Positions 19,011 through 27,489 of a stretch of 64,000 bases of DNA are shown one piece after another (position 1 is the stretch's first letter; each line of letters opens with the position of its first letter). The stretch is from Variovorax sp. CF079. Lineage in GTDB: Bacteria > Pseudomonadota > Gammaproteobacteria > Burkholderiales > Burkholderiaceae_C. The notes below the pieces were generated by a model that searched no databases, was not told where the DNA came from, and was given only the letters and a program-made list of their open reading frames with translations. The translations under genes and the position numbers were made by a program. The stretch lies in assembly GCF_900101545.1 (NCBI RefSeq), contig NZ_FMZU01000002.1:186001-250000 (forward strand), in the 5' to 3' direction.

Positions 19011-20108
19011 ATGTACAAAAACCTCGCGGGCAGCGCCATTGCGGCGCTCGCAGCCGCCTGTTTTCTATCGCCTTCATTCTCCCAACCGAAGCCCGCGGCC
19101 GATCCGCTCAAGATCGGCTTCGTGTATGTCGCGCCCATCACCGATGCCGGCTGGGTGCGCCAGCATGAAGAGGGCCGCAAGGCCGTCGAGGCCGCGTTGC
19201 CCGGCAAGGTGAAGACCACTTTCGTCGAGAACGTGCCCGAGGGCGCCGATGCCGAGCGCGTGATCCGCGATCTTGCGCAGCAGGGCAACAAGCTCATCTT
19301 CACGCCCAGCTTCGGCTACATGGAGCCGACGCTCAAGGTGGCGCGCGATTTCCCGGACGTGAAGTTCGAATCCATCACCGGCTACAAGGCCGCGTCCAAC
19401 GTCGCGACCGCGAACGCGCGCTACTACCAGGGTCGCTACCTCGCCGGCGTCGCGGCCGGCCGCATGACGAAGACCCATATCGCGGGCTACGTGGCCGGCT
19501 TCGCGATCCCCGAAGTGCTGCAGGGCATCAACGCCTTCACGCTCGGCATGCGCTCGGTCGATCCGCAGGCCCAGGTCAAGGTCGTCTGGCTCGATGCGTG
19601 GTTCGACCCGCCGAAGGAGCGCGATGCCGCGATGACGCTGTTCAACCAGGGCGTGGACGTGATCGCCTTCCACACCGGCTCCACCGCCGTCATGGCCGCG
19701 GCGCAGGAGCGCGGCAAGATGGCCGTGGCCTACCACTCCGACATGCGCAAGGTCGCGCCCGATGCGCAGATCGTCGCCGTCACGCACCAGTGGGGCGCCT
19801 ACTACACGCAGCGCGCGCAGGCCGTGCTCGACGGCAGCTGGAAGGCCACCAGCGTTTGGGGCGGCGTCAAGGAAGGGATGATCCGCGTCGGCGACTTCGG
19901 GCCCAAGGTGCCGAAGGCGGTGCAGGAGGAGGTGCTGGCGCGCCAGCAGGACATCGCCAGCGGCAAGCTGCAGGTCTTTCGCGCGGCCGAGGACGTGCGC
20001 GACAACGAGGGCAAGCTCGCCATCGCCAAGGGCATGAGCCTGCGCGACGACCAGATCCTCACGATGAACTGGCTGGCCGAGGGCGTGCAGGGGCGCATCG
20101 CGCGCTGA
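19011..20108 (+). CDS. Orphan BMP-family substrate-binding protein
   Basis: 365 residues, with an N-terminal signal peptide (hydrophobic to FLSPSFSQ) but no lipobox cysteine, unlike the paralogue at 9642-10811. The BMP/PnrA fold is clear: GFVYVAPITDAGWVRQHEEG, GYMEPTLKVARDFPD, DAWFDPPKERDAA. AGAGGAA precedes ATG 19011. No ATPase or permease is adjacent, so it either uses the importer at 5905-9590 or one elsewhere. Ligand probably a nucleoside or purine by family; not provable here. Confidence 0.88.
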   Translation: MYKNLAGSAIAALAAACFLSPSFSQPKPAADPLKIGFVYVAPITDAGWVRQHEEGRKAVEAALPGKVKTTFVENVPEGADAERVIRDLAQQGNKLIFTPSFGYMEPTLKVARDFPDVKFESITGYKAASNVATANARYYQGRYLAGVAAGRMTKTHIAGYVAGFAIPEVLQGINAFTLGMRSVDPQAQVKVVWLDAWFDPPKERDAAMTLFNQGVDVIAFHTGSTAVMAAAQERGKMAVAYHSDMRKVAPDAQIVAVTHQWGAYYTQRAQAVLDGSWKATSVWGGVKEGMIRVGDFGPKVPKAVQEEVLARQQDIASGKLQVFRAAEDVRDNEGKLAIAKGMSLRDDQILTMNWLAEGVQGRIAR

Positions 20109-20128
20109 GCGCCTGAACAGGCCCTCCC

Positions 20129-21010
20129 TCAGCCGAGGCGTTCCACCACGAAGTCGACGAAGCTGCGCAGCTTGGCGCTGGGCCGGGCCTCCGGCAGCCG
20201 CACGATGTGCACCTCGCGCGTCGGCAAGTCCCAGTCCGGCAGCAGCTGCACCACCTGGCCCGAGGCCAGCGCCGGCGCGAGCAGCGGATCGGCCTGCACG
20301 ATCACGCCGACGCCGGCCAGGGCCGCCGCGAGCAAGGCCTGCCCATTGTTGGTGGCCAGTGGGCCGCGCACCGGCACGTGCGCCGTCTCGCCGCCGCGCG
20401 TGAAGCGCCATGAATGATCGGGCCCCCAGGCGGCGAAGCCGAGCAGCGGCAGCGCCTCGAGCTCGCGCGGATAGGCCGGCATGCCATGGCGCGCGACGAA
20501 GGCCGGGCTCGCGACCGCGAACATGCGCGAGCGCGCCAGCGGCCGCGCGATCAGGCGTTCGTCCATCGGCGTGCCCGAGCGCACGCCGCAGTCGAAGCCT
20601 TCCTCGGCCAGGTCGACCATGCGGTCATTGAGATTCAGTTCCACCTTCACTTGCGGGTGCGCCGCCAGGTAGTCGCCGATCACCGGCGTCAGGCGGTGCG
20701 CGCCGTAGGCCACCGGCGCCGTGACGCGCAGCGTGCCCTGCGGCACGGCCCTGAGCGCTTCGGCCACGCCGTCGGCCGTGCGCACGCTCGCAAGCACGTC
20801 GCGGCAGCGCTCGAGGTAAGCGGCGCCGATCTCGGTCAGCGTGTGGCGGCGCGTGGTGCGTTGGAGCAGGCGCGCGCCCAGCTCGGTTTCGAGCGCGCGG
20901 ATGTGCTTGCCGACCATCACGGCAGAGATGTCCAGCGCTTCCGCCGCAGCCGCGAAGCTGCCGGCATCGATCGTCGCGACGAACACTTCCATGGCGCGCA
21001 GCTTGTCCAT
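20129..21010 (-). CDS. LysR-family regulator, divergent from an SDR gene
   Basis: 293 residues starting MDKLRAMEVFVATIDAGSF, the usual beginning of the CrgA/DmlR-type LysR group; the longer frame starting at 21052 adds 14 unrelated residues and is rejected. HTH at residues 15-35 (AEALDISAVMVGKHIRALE) is followed by an effector domain ending near the C-terminus. It is transcribed away from the SDR at 21109 and probably controls it. The 98 bp between carry an AGAAG-N6-CTTCT inverted repeat near 21072-21087. Confidence 0.87.
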   Translation of the reverse strand: MDKLRAMEVFVATIDAGSFAAAAEALDISAVMVGKHIRALETELGARLLQRTTRRHTLTEIGAAYLERCRDVLASVRTADGVAEALRAVPQGTLRVTAPVAYGAHRLTPVIGDYLAAHPQVKVELNLNDRMVDLAEEGFDCGVRSGTPMDERLIARPLARSRMFAVASPAFVARHGMPAYPRELEALPLLGFAAWGPDHSWRFTRGGETAHVPVRGPLATNNGQALLAAALAGVGVIVQADPLLAPALASGQVVQLLPDWDLPTREVHIVRLPEARPSAKLRSFVDFVVERLG

Positions 21011-21108
21011 ATTGCTAACCGTTGCTTTCGAATGGACGAAGCGTAGCGTCATTTATCGATCGAGCGATGCACAGAAGAATCTGCTTCTTTCAATCGATGG
21101 AGCAGGTC

Positions 21109-21711
21109 ATGAAGATTCTTGTGGTGGGCGCGAACGGCGCGGTGGGCAGTGCGGTGGTGGAGGCGCTGGCCGAACGCCACGAGGTGCTGAGCGCAGGCCG
21201 CCAGCACGGCGACTGGCGCGTCGACATCACCAGCGATGCCAGTGTCGAGGCGCTGTTCGCCGCCGTCGGCCCGCTGGATGCCATCGTCTCGGCGGCCGGC
21301 AACCTTTTCTTCGGGCCGCTGGCCTCGATGCGGCCGGCCGATTTCAATGTGGGCCTGCAGGACAAGCTGCTCGGCCAGGTGCGGCTCGCCTTGCTGGGCC
21401 AGCACGTGCTGCGCGACGGCGGCTCGATCACACTGACCACCGGCATCGTGGCCGAGGAGCCGATCCGCCAGGGCGCCAACGCGACCGCGGTCAATTCGGC
21501 GGTCGAAGGCTTCGTGCGCGCGGCCGCCACCGAGCTGCCGCGCGGGCTGCGCATCAATGCGGTGAGCCCGACGGTGCTGACCGAATCGCTGCCAAGCTAC
21601 GGCTCCTTCTTTCCCGGCTTCGAATCGGTGCCGGCCGCGCGGGCGGCGCTGGGCTATGTGCGCAGCGTCGAAGGCTCGCAGACGGGGCGCGTGTACTGCG
21701 TGTGGCAATGA
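21109..21711 (+). CDS. Short-chain dehydrogenase-like protein (atypical SDR)
   Basis: 200 residues. The Rossmann nucleotide motif GANGAVGS is at residues 7-14, and SAAGN stands at the usual NAG position. The catalytic YxxxK pair is not recognisable: the aligned segment reads ANATAVNSAVEGFVR. RINAVSPTVLTESL follows as in normal SDRs. The pattern agrees with a compact SDR group (PRK07578-like, from memory) widespread in proteobacteria. ATG 21109 has GGAGCAGG upstream; longer in-frame starts are in the LysR promoter. Reaction unknown. Confidence 0.85.
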   Translation: MKILVVGANGAVGSAVVEALAERHEVLSAGRQHGDWRVDITSDASVEALFAAVGPLDAIVSAAGNLFFGPLASMRPADFNVGLQDKLLGQVRLALLGQHVLRDGGSITLTTGIVAEEPIRQGANATAVNSAVEGFVRAAATELPRGLRINAVSPTVLTESLPSYGSFFPGFESVPAARAALGYVRSVEGSQTGRVYCVWQ

Positions 21712-21758
21712 GCCGCGCCGGGATGGGCGATGTTCATCAGACGCCAACGGCGGCCGGC

Positions 21759-22421
21759 TCAGTGCACGAAGCCGCGCTCGCGGTGGAAGTACTTGGCGTC
21801 GCGATCGAGCGTCTTGACCTGCACCGCCGGCGAGCCCGCATAGACCGCGTACTCCTCGGTGTGCGCCTTGTTGAGCACCGAGCCCGCGCCCAGCATCGAA
21901 CGGTCGGGCAGGGCGGCGCCGCCGAGCACCGTGACGCGCGTGCCGACCAGGCAATAGGCGCCGATGCGGATCGGCTTGCAGTCCTGCCGGTTGTCCACCA
22001 CGTTGATGCCGTGCGTGATCAGCTGCGAGCGGTAGCCCGCGATGGTGGTGAAGGCGCCGATGTCGACGCGATCGGTGCAGTCGATGATGTGCTGCTTGGT
22101 GACGGCCGCGTGCTCGCCCAGCGTCAGGGTCGGATCGCGATCGGCGCGATGGGTGAAGTGGGCGCCTTTCGGCGGATGGCCGGTGATCCAGTTGGAGCGG
22201 TCGATCACCGAATGCGCGCCGCATTCGAGCCGGCCCAGGTGGATGGCAACGTTGAAGTGGCCGATGTAGGCCCCTTCGCCCATGACCAGCTGCCCCGGAA
22301 AGACATAGGACATCCCGATGCGCGCGCCGTCGGCGATCTGGTAGCCCCAGAAGCGGCGCAGCACCCGGCGCTTGAGCGCCCAGGGCAGGAACACCACGGC
22401 CAGCGCCAGCAGCTTCTTCAC
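21759..22421 (-). CDS. Left-handed beta-helix acyltransferase (WcaF-like)
   Basis: 220 residues starting with GTG 22421, which overlaps the glycosyltransferase stop (GTGA). After a hydrophobic N-terminus (LLALAVVFLPWALKRR) come hexapeptide turns such as GARIGMSYVFPGQLVMGEGA and PIRIGAYCLVGTRVTVLGGA, typical of acetyltransferases acting on sugars (WcaF/NodL type). ITHGINVVDNRQ and the C-terminal AGSPAV are further family features. It probably modifies a surface glycan made by the coupled glycosyltransferase. The acceptor is unknown. Confidence 0.85.
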   Translation of the reverse strand: MKKLLALAVVFLPWALKRRVLRRFWGYQIADGARIGMSYVFPGQLVMGEGAYIGHFNVAIHLGRLECGAHSVIDRSNWITGHPPKGAHFTHRADRDPTLTLGEHAAVTKQHIIDCTDRVDIGAFTTIAGYRSQLITHGINVVDNRQDCKPIRIGAYCLVGTRVTVLGGAALPDRSMLGAGSVLNKAHTEEYAVYAGSPAVQVKTLDRDAKYFHRERGFVH

Positions 22422-23563
22422 CGGGCGGTCTTTCGCTCTTCGATCACCCGCCGGTAGGCCGCCACGTAGTTCGATGCCATCTGCGCCGCGCTGTAGTGCG
22501 TGGCGTTTTCGATGCCGAGCCGGCGCATCTCTTCGAAGCGCGGCGCCGCCTGCTCGATGGCCGCCGCGATGGCGGCGGGATCGTGGGGGTTCACGTAGAC
22601 CGCGCCCGGCCCCCCGATCTCGTTCATCGGTGCGAGGTCGGAAGTGAAGACCGGGCAGCCGCAGGCCTGGGCTTCGATGATTGGCCAGCCGAAGCCTTCC
22701 TGCAGCGAGGGGAAGAGCAGCGCCGTCGCGCCGGCGTAGAGGGCGCGCAGCTGCTCGTGCGAGACGCCTTGCACTGTCTTGACGCGGTCGGCCACGCCGC
22801 GCTTGTGCGCCAGCTCGGCCATCTCCGGCACCAGCTCGGGCCCGACGAACAGGAGCTGCTGCACCGGCGCCGCGACGCCGCTCGCGGCCGCGCGCTCCTG
22901 CAGCGCGATGAAGGCCTCGAGCACCGTGCGGCGGTTCTTGCGCGCCAGGTCCCAGCCGACATGGATCAGGTACTTGTCGCGCGCCGAGATCCCGAGGCCT
23001 TCGACGAGGGGCTGCGCCTCCTCGGGCGGCACGGGCCGGAAATCGTCGTTCAAGCCGTTGAGCACCACGCTGACCCTGGGCTCCTGCGCGAGACCCAGCG
23101 CCAGCAGCTCGCGCCGGGTCAGATCCGATACGCAGGTGACCAGATCGGCCGCCGCGAGCCCCTTGACGATCAGCCGCTGGAACAGCCGCCCGGTCCAGCT
23201 CACGTTCCAGCCTTCGATCATGCCCTTGGCGGCCTGCACGGCGATCACGTCGTGGCAGGTGATGACATTGGGCTTTTTCTTGACCCAGGGGATGTACATG
23301 CCGTTGGAATGGTCGGTCACGTGCACCACGTCGGCCCAGCGCAGATGGCGCCCGATCGAGGGGATGAACAGGATGAACTTGTCCACGTAGCCCAGCCACT
23401 TCCACAGGCGCGAAGTGGTCGGCACCCGCAGCACCCGCCGGGGCGGCGTGAGCACGCGCAGCTCGCAGCCGTTGCGGGGGAGTTCACGTTCCAGGATGCG
23501 TTTGAAGGCCAGCATGCTGGTCTGGCCGTCGGGGACGTAGTTCCCGATGAGAAGCACTTTCAT
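22418..23563 (-). CDS. GT4-family glycosyltransferase
   Basis: 381 residues with GT-B fold features: a Rossmann-like N-terminus (MKVLLIGNYVPDGQTSM), the HVTDHSNG and CHDVIA segments, and the C-terminal nucleotide-sugar site EGFGWPIIEAQACG, containing the E-x7-E motif of retaining family 4 enzymes. Cytoplasmic; transfers a sugar to a glycan or lipid carrier. Only the coupled acyltransferase accompanies it, with no polymerase or flippase, so the product is probably a small glycoconjugate, or the partners are elsewhere. The 195 bp upstream to guaD hold no gene; some AT-rich stretches may be the two divergent promoters. Confidence 0.88.
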   Translation of the reverse strand: MKVLLIGNYVPDGQTSMLAFKRILERELPRNGCELRVLTPPRRVLRVPTTSRLWKWLGYVDKFILFIPSIGRHLRWADVVHVTDHSNGMYIPWVKKKPNVITCHDVIAVQAAKGMIEGWNVSWTGRLFQRLIVKGLAAADLVTCVSDLTRRELLALGLAQEPRVSVVLNGLNDDFRPVPPEEAQPLVEGLGISARDKYLIHVGWDLARKNRRTVLEAFIALQERAAASGVAAPVQQLLFVGPELVPEMAELAHKRGVADRVKTVQGVSHEQLRALYAGATALLFPSLQEGFGWPIIEAQACGCPVFTSDLAPMNEIGGPGAVYVNPHDPAAIAAAIEQAAPRFEEMRRLGIENATHYSAAQMASNYVAAYRRVIEERKTAR

Positions 23564-23758
23564 GTTAGGGACAATACCTGCATGCGCGGCGGTCGGCGTC
23601 GCGTGGATTCATCGCTGTTCCTGTTGGGATTGAAGGCGGATTATGTTCGAGCGGCTGGTGCGGCCCTAGGATGTGCCACTGCCGAGCGCGGCTGTCATAT
23701 AGCCTCCATATGCGCTCGCACATTCCGTACCGGCTTCGCTGCCTTACCCTCCCAGCCC

Positions 23759-25039
23759 ATGCAAGCGTACCGTGCCTCCCTTTTGCGATTCGATGCCGCC
23801 GGCCAGCCGGTTTTCGATCAAGACGGCCTGTTGGTGGTCGGCCCCGATGCCGCCGGCCGCCAGCGCGTGCTGGACGCCGGCGCCCATGCGTCGGTGGCGG
23901 CCCGCCATCCGGGCGTGGACGTCACGCACTGGCCGGGGCGCATCCTGGCGCCGGGCTTCGTCGACATGCACGTCCACTTTCCGCAGACCGACATCATCGG
24001 CGCGCCCTCGGAAGGCCTTCTGCCCTGGCTCGAGAACTACACCTTCCCGGCCGAGAGCCGCTTTGCCGACCCGGCGCACGCGGCGGAGGTGGCCGAGGTC
24101 TTCTTCGACGAGCTGCTGCGCAACGGCGTCACGACCTCGCTGACCTTCGCGACCTCGCATCCGCAGTCGGTGCAGGCCTTCTTCGAGGCGGCGCAGCGCC
24201 GCCGGCTGCGCATGATCACCGGCAAGGTGCTGCAGGACCGGCATTCGCCCGACGGCGTGCGCGACCAGACGGAACAGAGCCTGATCGACACCGAGTCGCT
24301 GATCCGCCAGTGGCACAACGTCGATCGCCTGGGCTATGCGATCACGCCGCGCTTCGCGCCGACCAGCACCGACGCCCAGCTGCGCGGCGCTGGCGAGCTG
24401 GCCGCGAAATACCCGGACACCTGGATCCATTCGCACGTGGCCGAGAACAAGGACGAAGTGAAGTGGGCGCGCGAGCTGTTCCCCGGCGCGCGCTCCTACC
24501 TCGACGTCTATGCCGGCTTCGGCCTGATGCGCGAGCGCGCCGTCTACGCCCACTGCATCCACTTCGACGACGACGACCGGCGCCTGATGCGCGACACCGG
24601 CACCGCCTCGGCCGTGAGCCCGACCAGCAACTTGTTCCTCGGCAGCGGTTTCTTCGACTTCGAGGGCGCCGACCGCATCGGCTATGCCTACGGCCTGGCC
24701 AGCGACGTCGGCGGCGGCACCAGCTTCAGCCCCTTCTCGACCATGATGGCCGCCTATTACGTGGGCCGCGAGGGCCAGACCAAGCCGGGCATCAGCATCC
24801 CGCCTTCGCAGCTCTGGTGGCGCCACACCGCAGGCGCGGCGCGCGCGCTGGGGCTCGAAGGCGTCATCGGCAACCTGCAGCCGGGCTGCGAGGCGGACTT
24901 CCTGGTGATCGATCCGAAGGCCACGCCCTTGCTCGCGCGCAAGACCTCGCTCGCCAACAACCTTGAAGAGCTGCTGTTCGCGATGATCGTGCTGGGCGAC
25001 GACCGGCTGATCGAGCGGACCGTCATTTCGCAGGCCTAG
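23759..25039 (+). CDS. guaD: Guanine deaminase
   Basis: 426 residues, the normal length. It converts guanine to xanthine and ammonia in the cytoplasm, feeding XdhAB. Amidohydrolase zinc ligands are visible: His71-x-His73 (FVDMHVHFPQTD, with PQTD characteristic of guanine deaminase), HSHVAENKDE, AHCIHF and ASDVGGGTSF with the metal-binding Asp. ATG 23759 is chosen because the family sequence begins MQAYRASLL; the reading frame is open far upstream without homology. It is convergent with paaY, with stop codons overlapping in CTAG at 25036-25039. Confidence 0.95.
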   Translation: MQAYRASLLRFDAAGQPVFDQDGLLVVGPDAAGRQRVLDAGAHASVAARHPGVDVTHWPGRILAPGFVDMHVHFPQTDIIGAPSEGLLPWLENYTFPAESRFADPAHAAEVAEVFFDELLRNGVTTSLTFATSHPQSVQAFFEAAQRRRLRMITGKVLQDRHSPDGVRDQTEQSLIDTESLIRQWHNVDRLGYAITPRFAPTSTDAQLRGAGELAAKYPDTWIHSHVAENKDEVKWARELFPGARSYLDVYAGFGLMRERAVYAHCIHFDDDDRRLMRDTGTASAVSPTSNLFLGSGFFDFEGADRIGYAYGLASDVGGGTSFSPFSTMMAAYYVGREGQTKPGISIPPSQLWWRHTAGAARALGLEGVIGNLQPGCEADFLVIDPKATPLLARKTSLANNLEELLFAMIVLGDDRLIERTVISQA

Positions 25040-25638
25040 CCGCGCCGGGTCGCGATCAGCGAGCGCACGTCCGGTGACTTGAGCCGCGGCCGATCGGCCT
25101 CCACCGCACGCAAAGGCTCGGCCTCCACCAGGCTGTCCAGGCAGCGGCGCGTGAGGTCCTGGTAGATCTCGGTGCCTTCGCGCTTCCACGCGATCTCGTC
25201 GTCGCCGAGCTCGCGCCGCACCGTGGCGGGAATGCCGGCCACCAGGCTCTTCGCCGGCACCCGCATGCCTGCCGGCACGAAGGCGCAGGCGGCGACGAAG
25301 GCGAAGGCGCCGATCTCGGCCTCGTCCATCACCACCGCGTTCATGCCCACCAGCGCATCGTGCTTCACCACGCAGCTGTGGAGCACGGCGCCGTGGCCGA
25401 TGTGGCCGTTTTCCTCGACCACCGTGTCCTGGTCCGGGAAGCCGTGGATCGTGCAGTTGTCCTGCACGTTGGCGCCGCGCTCCAGCACGATGCGGCCGAA
25501 GTCGCCACGCAGGCTCGCGCAGGGGCCGACATAGCAGCCGGGGCCGACGATCACGTCGCCGATCAGCACGGCCGTGGGATGGACGTAGGCGCTGGGGTCG
25601 ACCACCGGCACGACGCCTTCGAGTGCGTAGCAGGGCAT
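25036..25638 (-). CDS. paaY: PaaY-type gamma-carbonic-anhydrase-like thioesterase
   Basis: 200 residues of left-handed beta-helix. The hexapeptide series VLIGDVIVGPGCYVGPCASL, NVQDNCTIHGFPDQDT and GHGAVLHSCVVKHDALVGMN matches PaaY/CaiE, including the histidines that bind metal (IHG, GHGAVLH). In the phenylacetate pathway PaaY is thought to hydrolyse CoA esters of shunt products and relieve CoA trapping. ATG 25638 precedes the conserved start MPCYALEG. It lies 16 bp downstream of paaN, in one operon. Confidence 0.9.
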   Translation of the reverse strand: MPCYALEGVVPVVDPSAYVHPTAVLIGDVIVGPGCYVGPCASLRGDFGRIVLERGANVQDNCTIHGFPDQDTVVEENGHIGHGAVLHSCVVKHDALVGMNAVVMDEAEIGAFAFVAACAFVPAGMRVPAKSLVAGIPATVRRELGDDEIAWKREGTEIYQDLTRRCLDSLVEAEPLRAVEADRPRLKSPDVRSLIATRRG

Positions 25639-25654
25639 GGCAGCTCCCGGTTGA

Positions 25655-27313
25655 TCAAGCGTGGCGGCGGTGCTGCACGACCACGAAGCGGTCGGCCACG
25701 AAGGCGAGGGTGGTGTAGGCCGCATTGGCCGCCGGATTGCCGCCGGTGGCGTGGAAGTCGGAGAAGCCGGCCGACTGGTTGACCATCACGCTTTGGGTGA
25801 GATTGATCGATAGCGCGACGCGTGCGCGCCGCGCGGCGTTCACCATGTCGTCGATGTACGCCGGGTCGTCGGAGTAGAGACCCAAGGTCATGGCGCCATG
25901 TCGGCGGACGCTGCGCTCGGCGATTTCGAGCGCAGCCTCGCGCGAAGGCACGGCCACCAGATAGGACACCGGGCCGAAGCACTCCTGCTCGTAGATGTCG
26001 GCATCGTCCACGCCCAAGGCGGCGATCGCCGGCGTGCGCACCTCGGCCTGCGGGTACTCGGGGTGCTCGAGCTTGCGCGAGGCCAGCACCGTGCGGCCGA
26101 CCTTCGCGGCCTTGTCCAGCCGTTCGAGGGTCTGGGGCGAGCCGATGGCGCCGAGCACCGTCAGCGCCACCTTCGGATCGGCCAGCAGTTGGTCGATCGC
26201 CTGCGCGAGATCGGAGCCGACCTGTTCGAAGCTCTTGTGTCCCTGGTCGGTCCGGATGCCCTCAGCCGGCACCAGCAGGTTCTGCGTGGTGGTGCACATC
26301 TGGCCGCTGTAGAGCGAGAGCGACAGCGCGAGGTTGCGCAGCATCGCGGCATAGGCATCGGTCGATTCGATGACGACCAGGTTCACGCCGGCCATCTCGG
26401 CATAGAGGCGGGCCTGCGTCGCATGCGTCTGCAGCCAGCGGCCGAAGACATTGCCGCCGGTGTAGTCGATGGAGGCCACCGCATGGTGCGTGGCCAGCAT
26501 CTGCGCCAGTTGCGGTTCGGCGCTGACCGCGAGCGTCACGAGGTTCGGATCCAGCCCCTCTTCGGCCAGCACCTCGCGCAGCACGCTGACCGTGATGGCC
26601 GCAGGCAGCACGGCGTTGGGATGGGGCTTGACGATCACCGGGTTGCCGGTAGCCAGCGCCGCGAAGAGGCCGGGGTAGGTGTTCCAGGTCGGGAAGGTCG
26701 CGCAGCCGATCACCAGCGCGATGCCGCGGCCCACGACTTCGAAGCGTTTCTTCAGCACCGCGGGCGGGTTCTTGCCCTGCGGCTTTTCCCAGGTGGCCTC
26801 GGCCGGCACGTCGGTCATGGCTTTCCAGGCGTTGGCGATGGCTTCGAGCGCGCGATCCTGGGCATGGGGGCCGCCGGCCTGGAAAGCCATCATCGGCCCC
26901 TGGCCTGTGGTCAGCATCACGGCATGCGCGATCTCGAAGCTGCGTGCATGGATGCGCTTCAAGGCTTCGAGCACGACGCCCACGCGGCCTTCGGGGCCGA
27001 TGGCCTGCCAGGCGGGCTCGGCCGCCAGGGCGGCGGCGACCAGCGCTTCACCCTCGCATTCGGGATAGCGGATGCCGAGCGTGGCGCCGAAGGGCGAGCG
27101 CTCGGTGGCGACGCGCGCGCGTTCGCCGGGCTGGTCCAGCGGGTAGTCCTTGCCGCAGAGCGCGAGCGCGGCGTTGCGGCCCTCGGCCTGCGCGCTTTCC
27201 CCATAGACCTTGGGCGAAGGGGCTTCCGGAAAAGGGGACCAATGGCCGCGGTGGGTGAGGGCGCGCAGGGCGTCGTCGAGCAGCGTGCGATGGCGATCGA
27301 ACAGGGCGGTCAT
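25655..27313 (-). CDS. paaN: PaaN, phenylacetate-pathway aldehyde dehydrogenase
   Basis: 552 residues of the PaaN type found in Burkholderiales: an aldehyde dehydrogenase fold without the C-terminal hydratase (MaoC) domain of the 681-residue E. coli PaaZ. Active-site Cys340 (GQMCTTTQ), Glu306 (YAEMAGVN) and the cofactor lysine Lys229 (VIVKPHPN) are present. It should oxidise 3-oxo-5,6-dehydrosuberyl-CoA semialdehyde after ring opening. It is divergent from paaG and leads a paaN-paaY operon. Confidence 0.93.
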   Translation of the reverse strand: MTALFDRHRTLLDDALRALTHRGHWSPFPEAPSPKVYGESAQAEGRNAALALCGKDYPLDQPGERARVATERSPFGATLGIRYPECEGEALVAAALAAEPAWQAIGPEGRVGVVLEALKRIHARSFEIAHAVMLTTGQGPMMAFQAGGPHAQDRALEAIANAWKAMTDVPAEATWEKPQGKNPPAVLKKRFEVVGRGIALVIGCATFPTWNTYPGLFAALATGNPVIVKPHPNAVLPAAITVSVLREVLAEEGLDPNLVTLAVSAEPQLAQMLATHHAVASIDYTGGNVFGRWLQTHATQARLYAEMAGVNLVVIESTDAYAAMLRNLALSLSLYSGQMCTTTQNLLVPAEGIRTDQGHKSFEQVGSDLAQAIDQLLADPKVALTVLGAIGSPQTLERLDKAAKVGRTVLASRKLEHPEYPQAEVRTPAIAALGVDDADIYEQECFGPVSYLVAVPSREAALEIAERSVRRHGAMTLGLYSDDPAYIDDMVNAARRARVALSINLTQSVMVNQSAGFSDFHATGGNPAANAAYTTLAFVADRFVVVQHRRHA

Positions 27314-27390
27314 GGGTGAAGGGTCTCCGGCGATGTTGGAAAAAGGAGTGCCGCGAGCTAGGCTTAAGGGTTAGTACCAAAGGACAAGGC

Positions 27391-27420
27391 TTGCGGCAGC
27401 AAGACCGCGAATCCTATAAT
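27391..27420 (+). promoter_or_regulatory. Candidate sigma-70 promoter of the paaGIKABCDE operon
   Basis: A perfect TATAAT at 27415-27420 is preceded 18 bp upstream by TTGCGG at 27391-27396 (weak -35). It lies 70 bp before the paaG ATG, in the divergent region between paaN and paaG, which is much richer in A+T than the genes around it. Confidence 0.6.
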
Positions 27421-27422
27421 CA

Positions 27423-27436
27423 ACCGAACGGTCGGT
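27423..27436. promoter_or_regulatory. Candidate TetR/PaaR-type operator
   Basis: ACCGAACGGTCGGT is a near-perfect palindrome (ACCGA...TCGGT arms) directly after the TATAAT box, covering the likely start of transcription. ACCGACCGGTCGGT-like sites are typical of TetR-family repressors, including PaaR in betaproteobacteria (from memory). Binding here would block paaG transcription until phenylacetyl-CoA releases the repressor. The repressor gene is not in the window. Confidence 0.55.
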
Positions 27437-27489
27437 CAATTATTGAACTCGCCCTTTTGGCCGATCAATCCTCACACCTCAGCACCACG

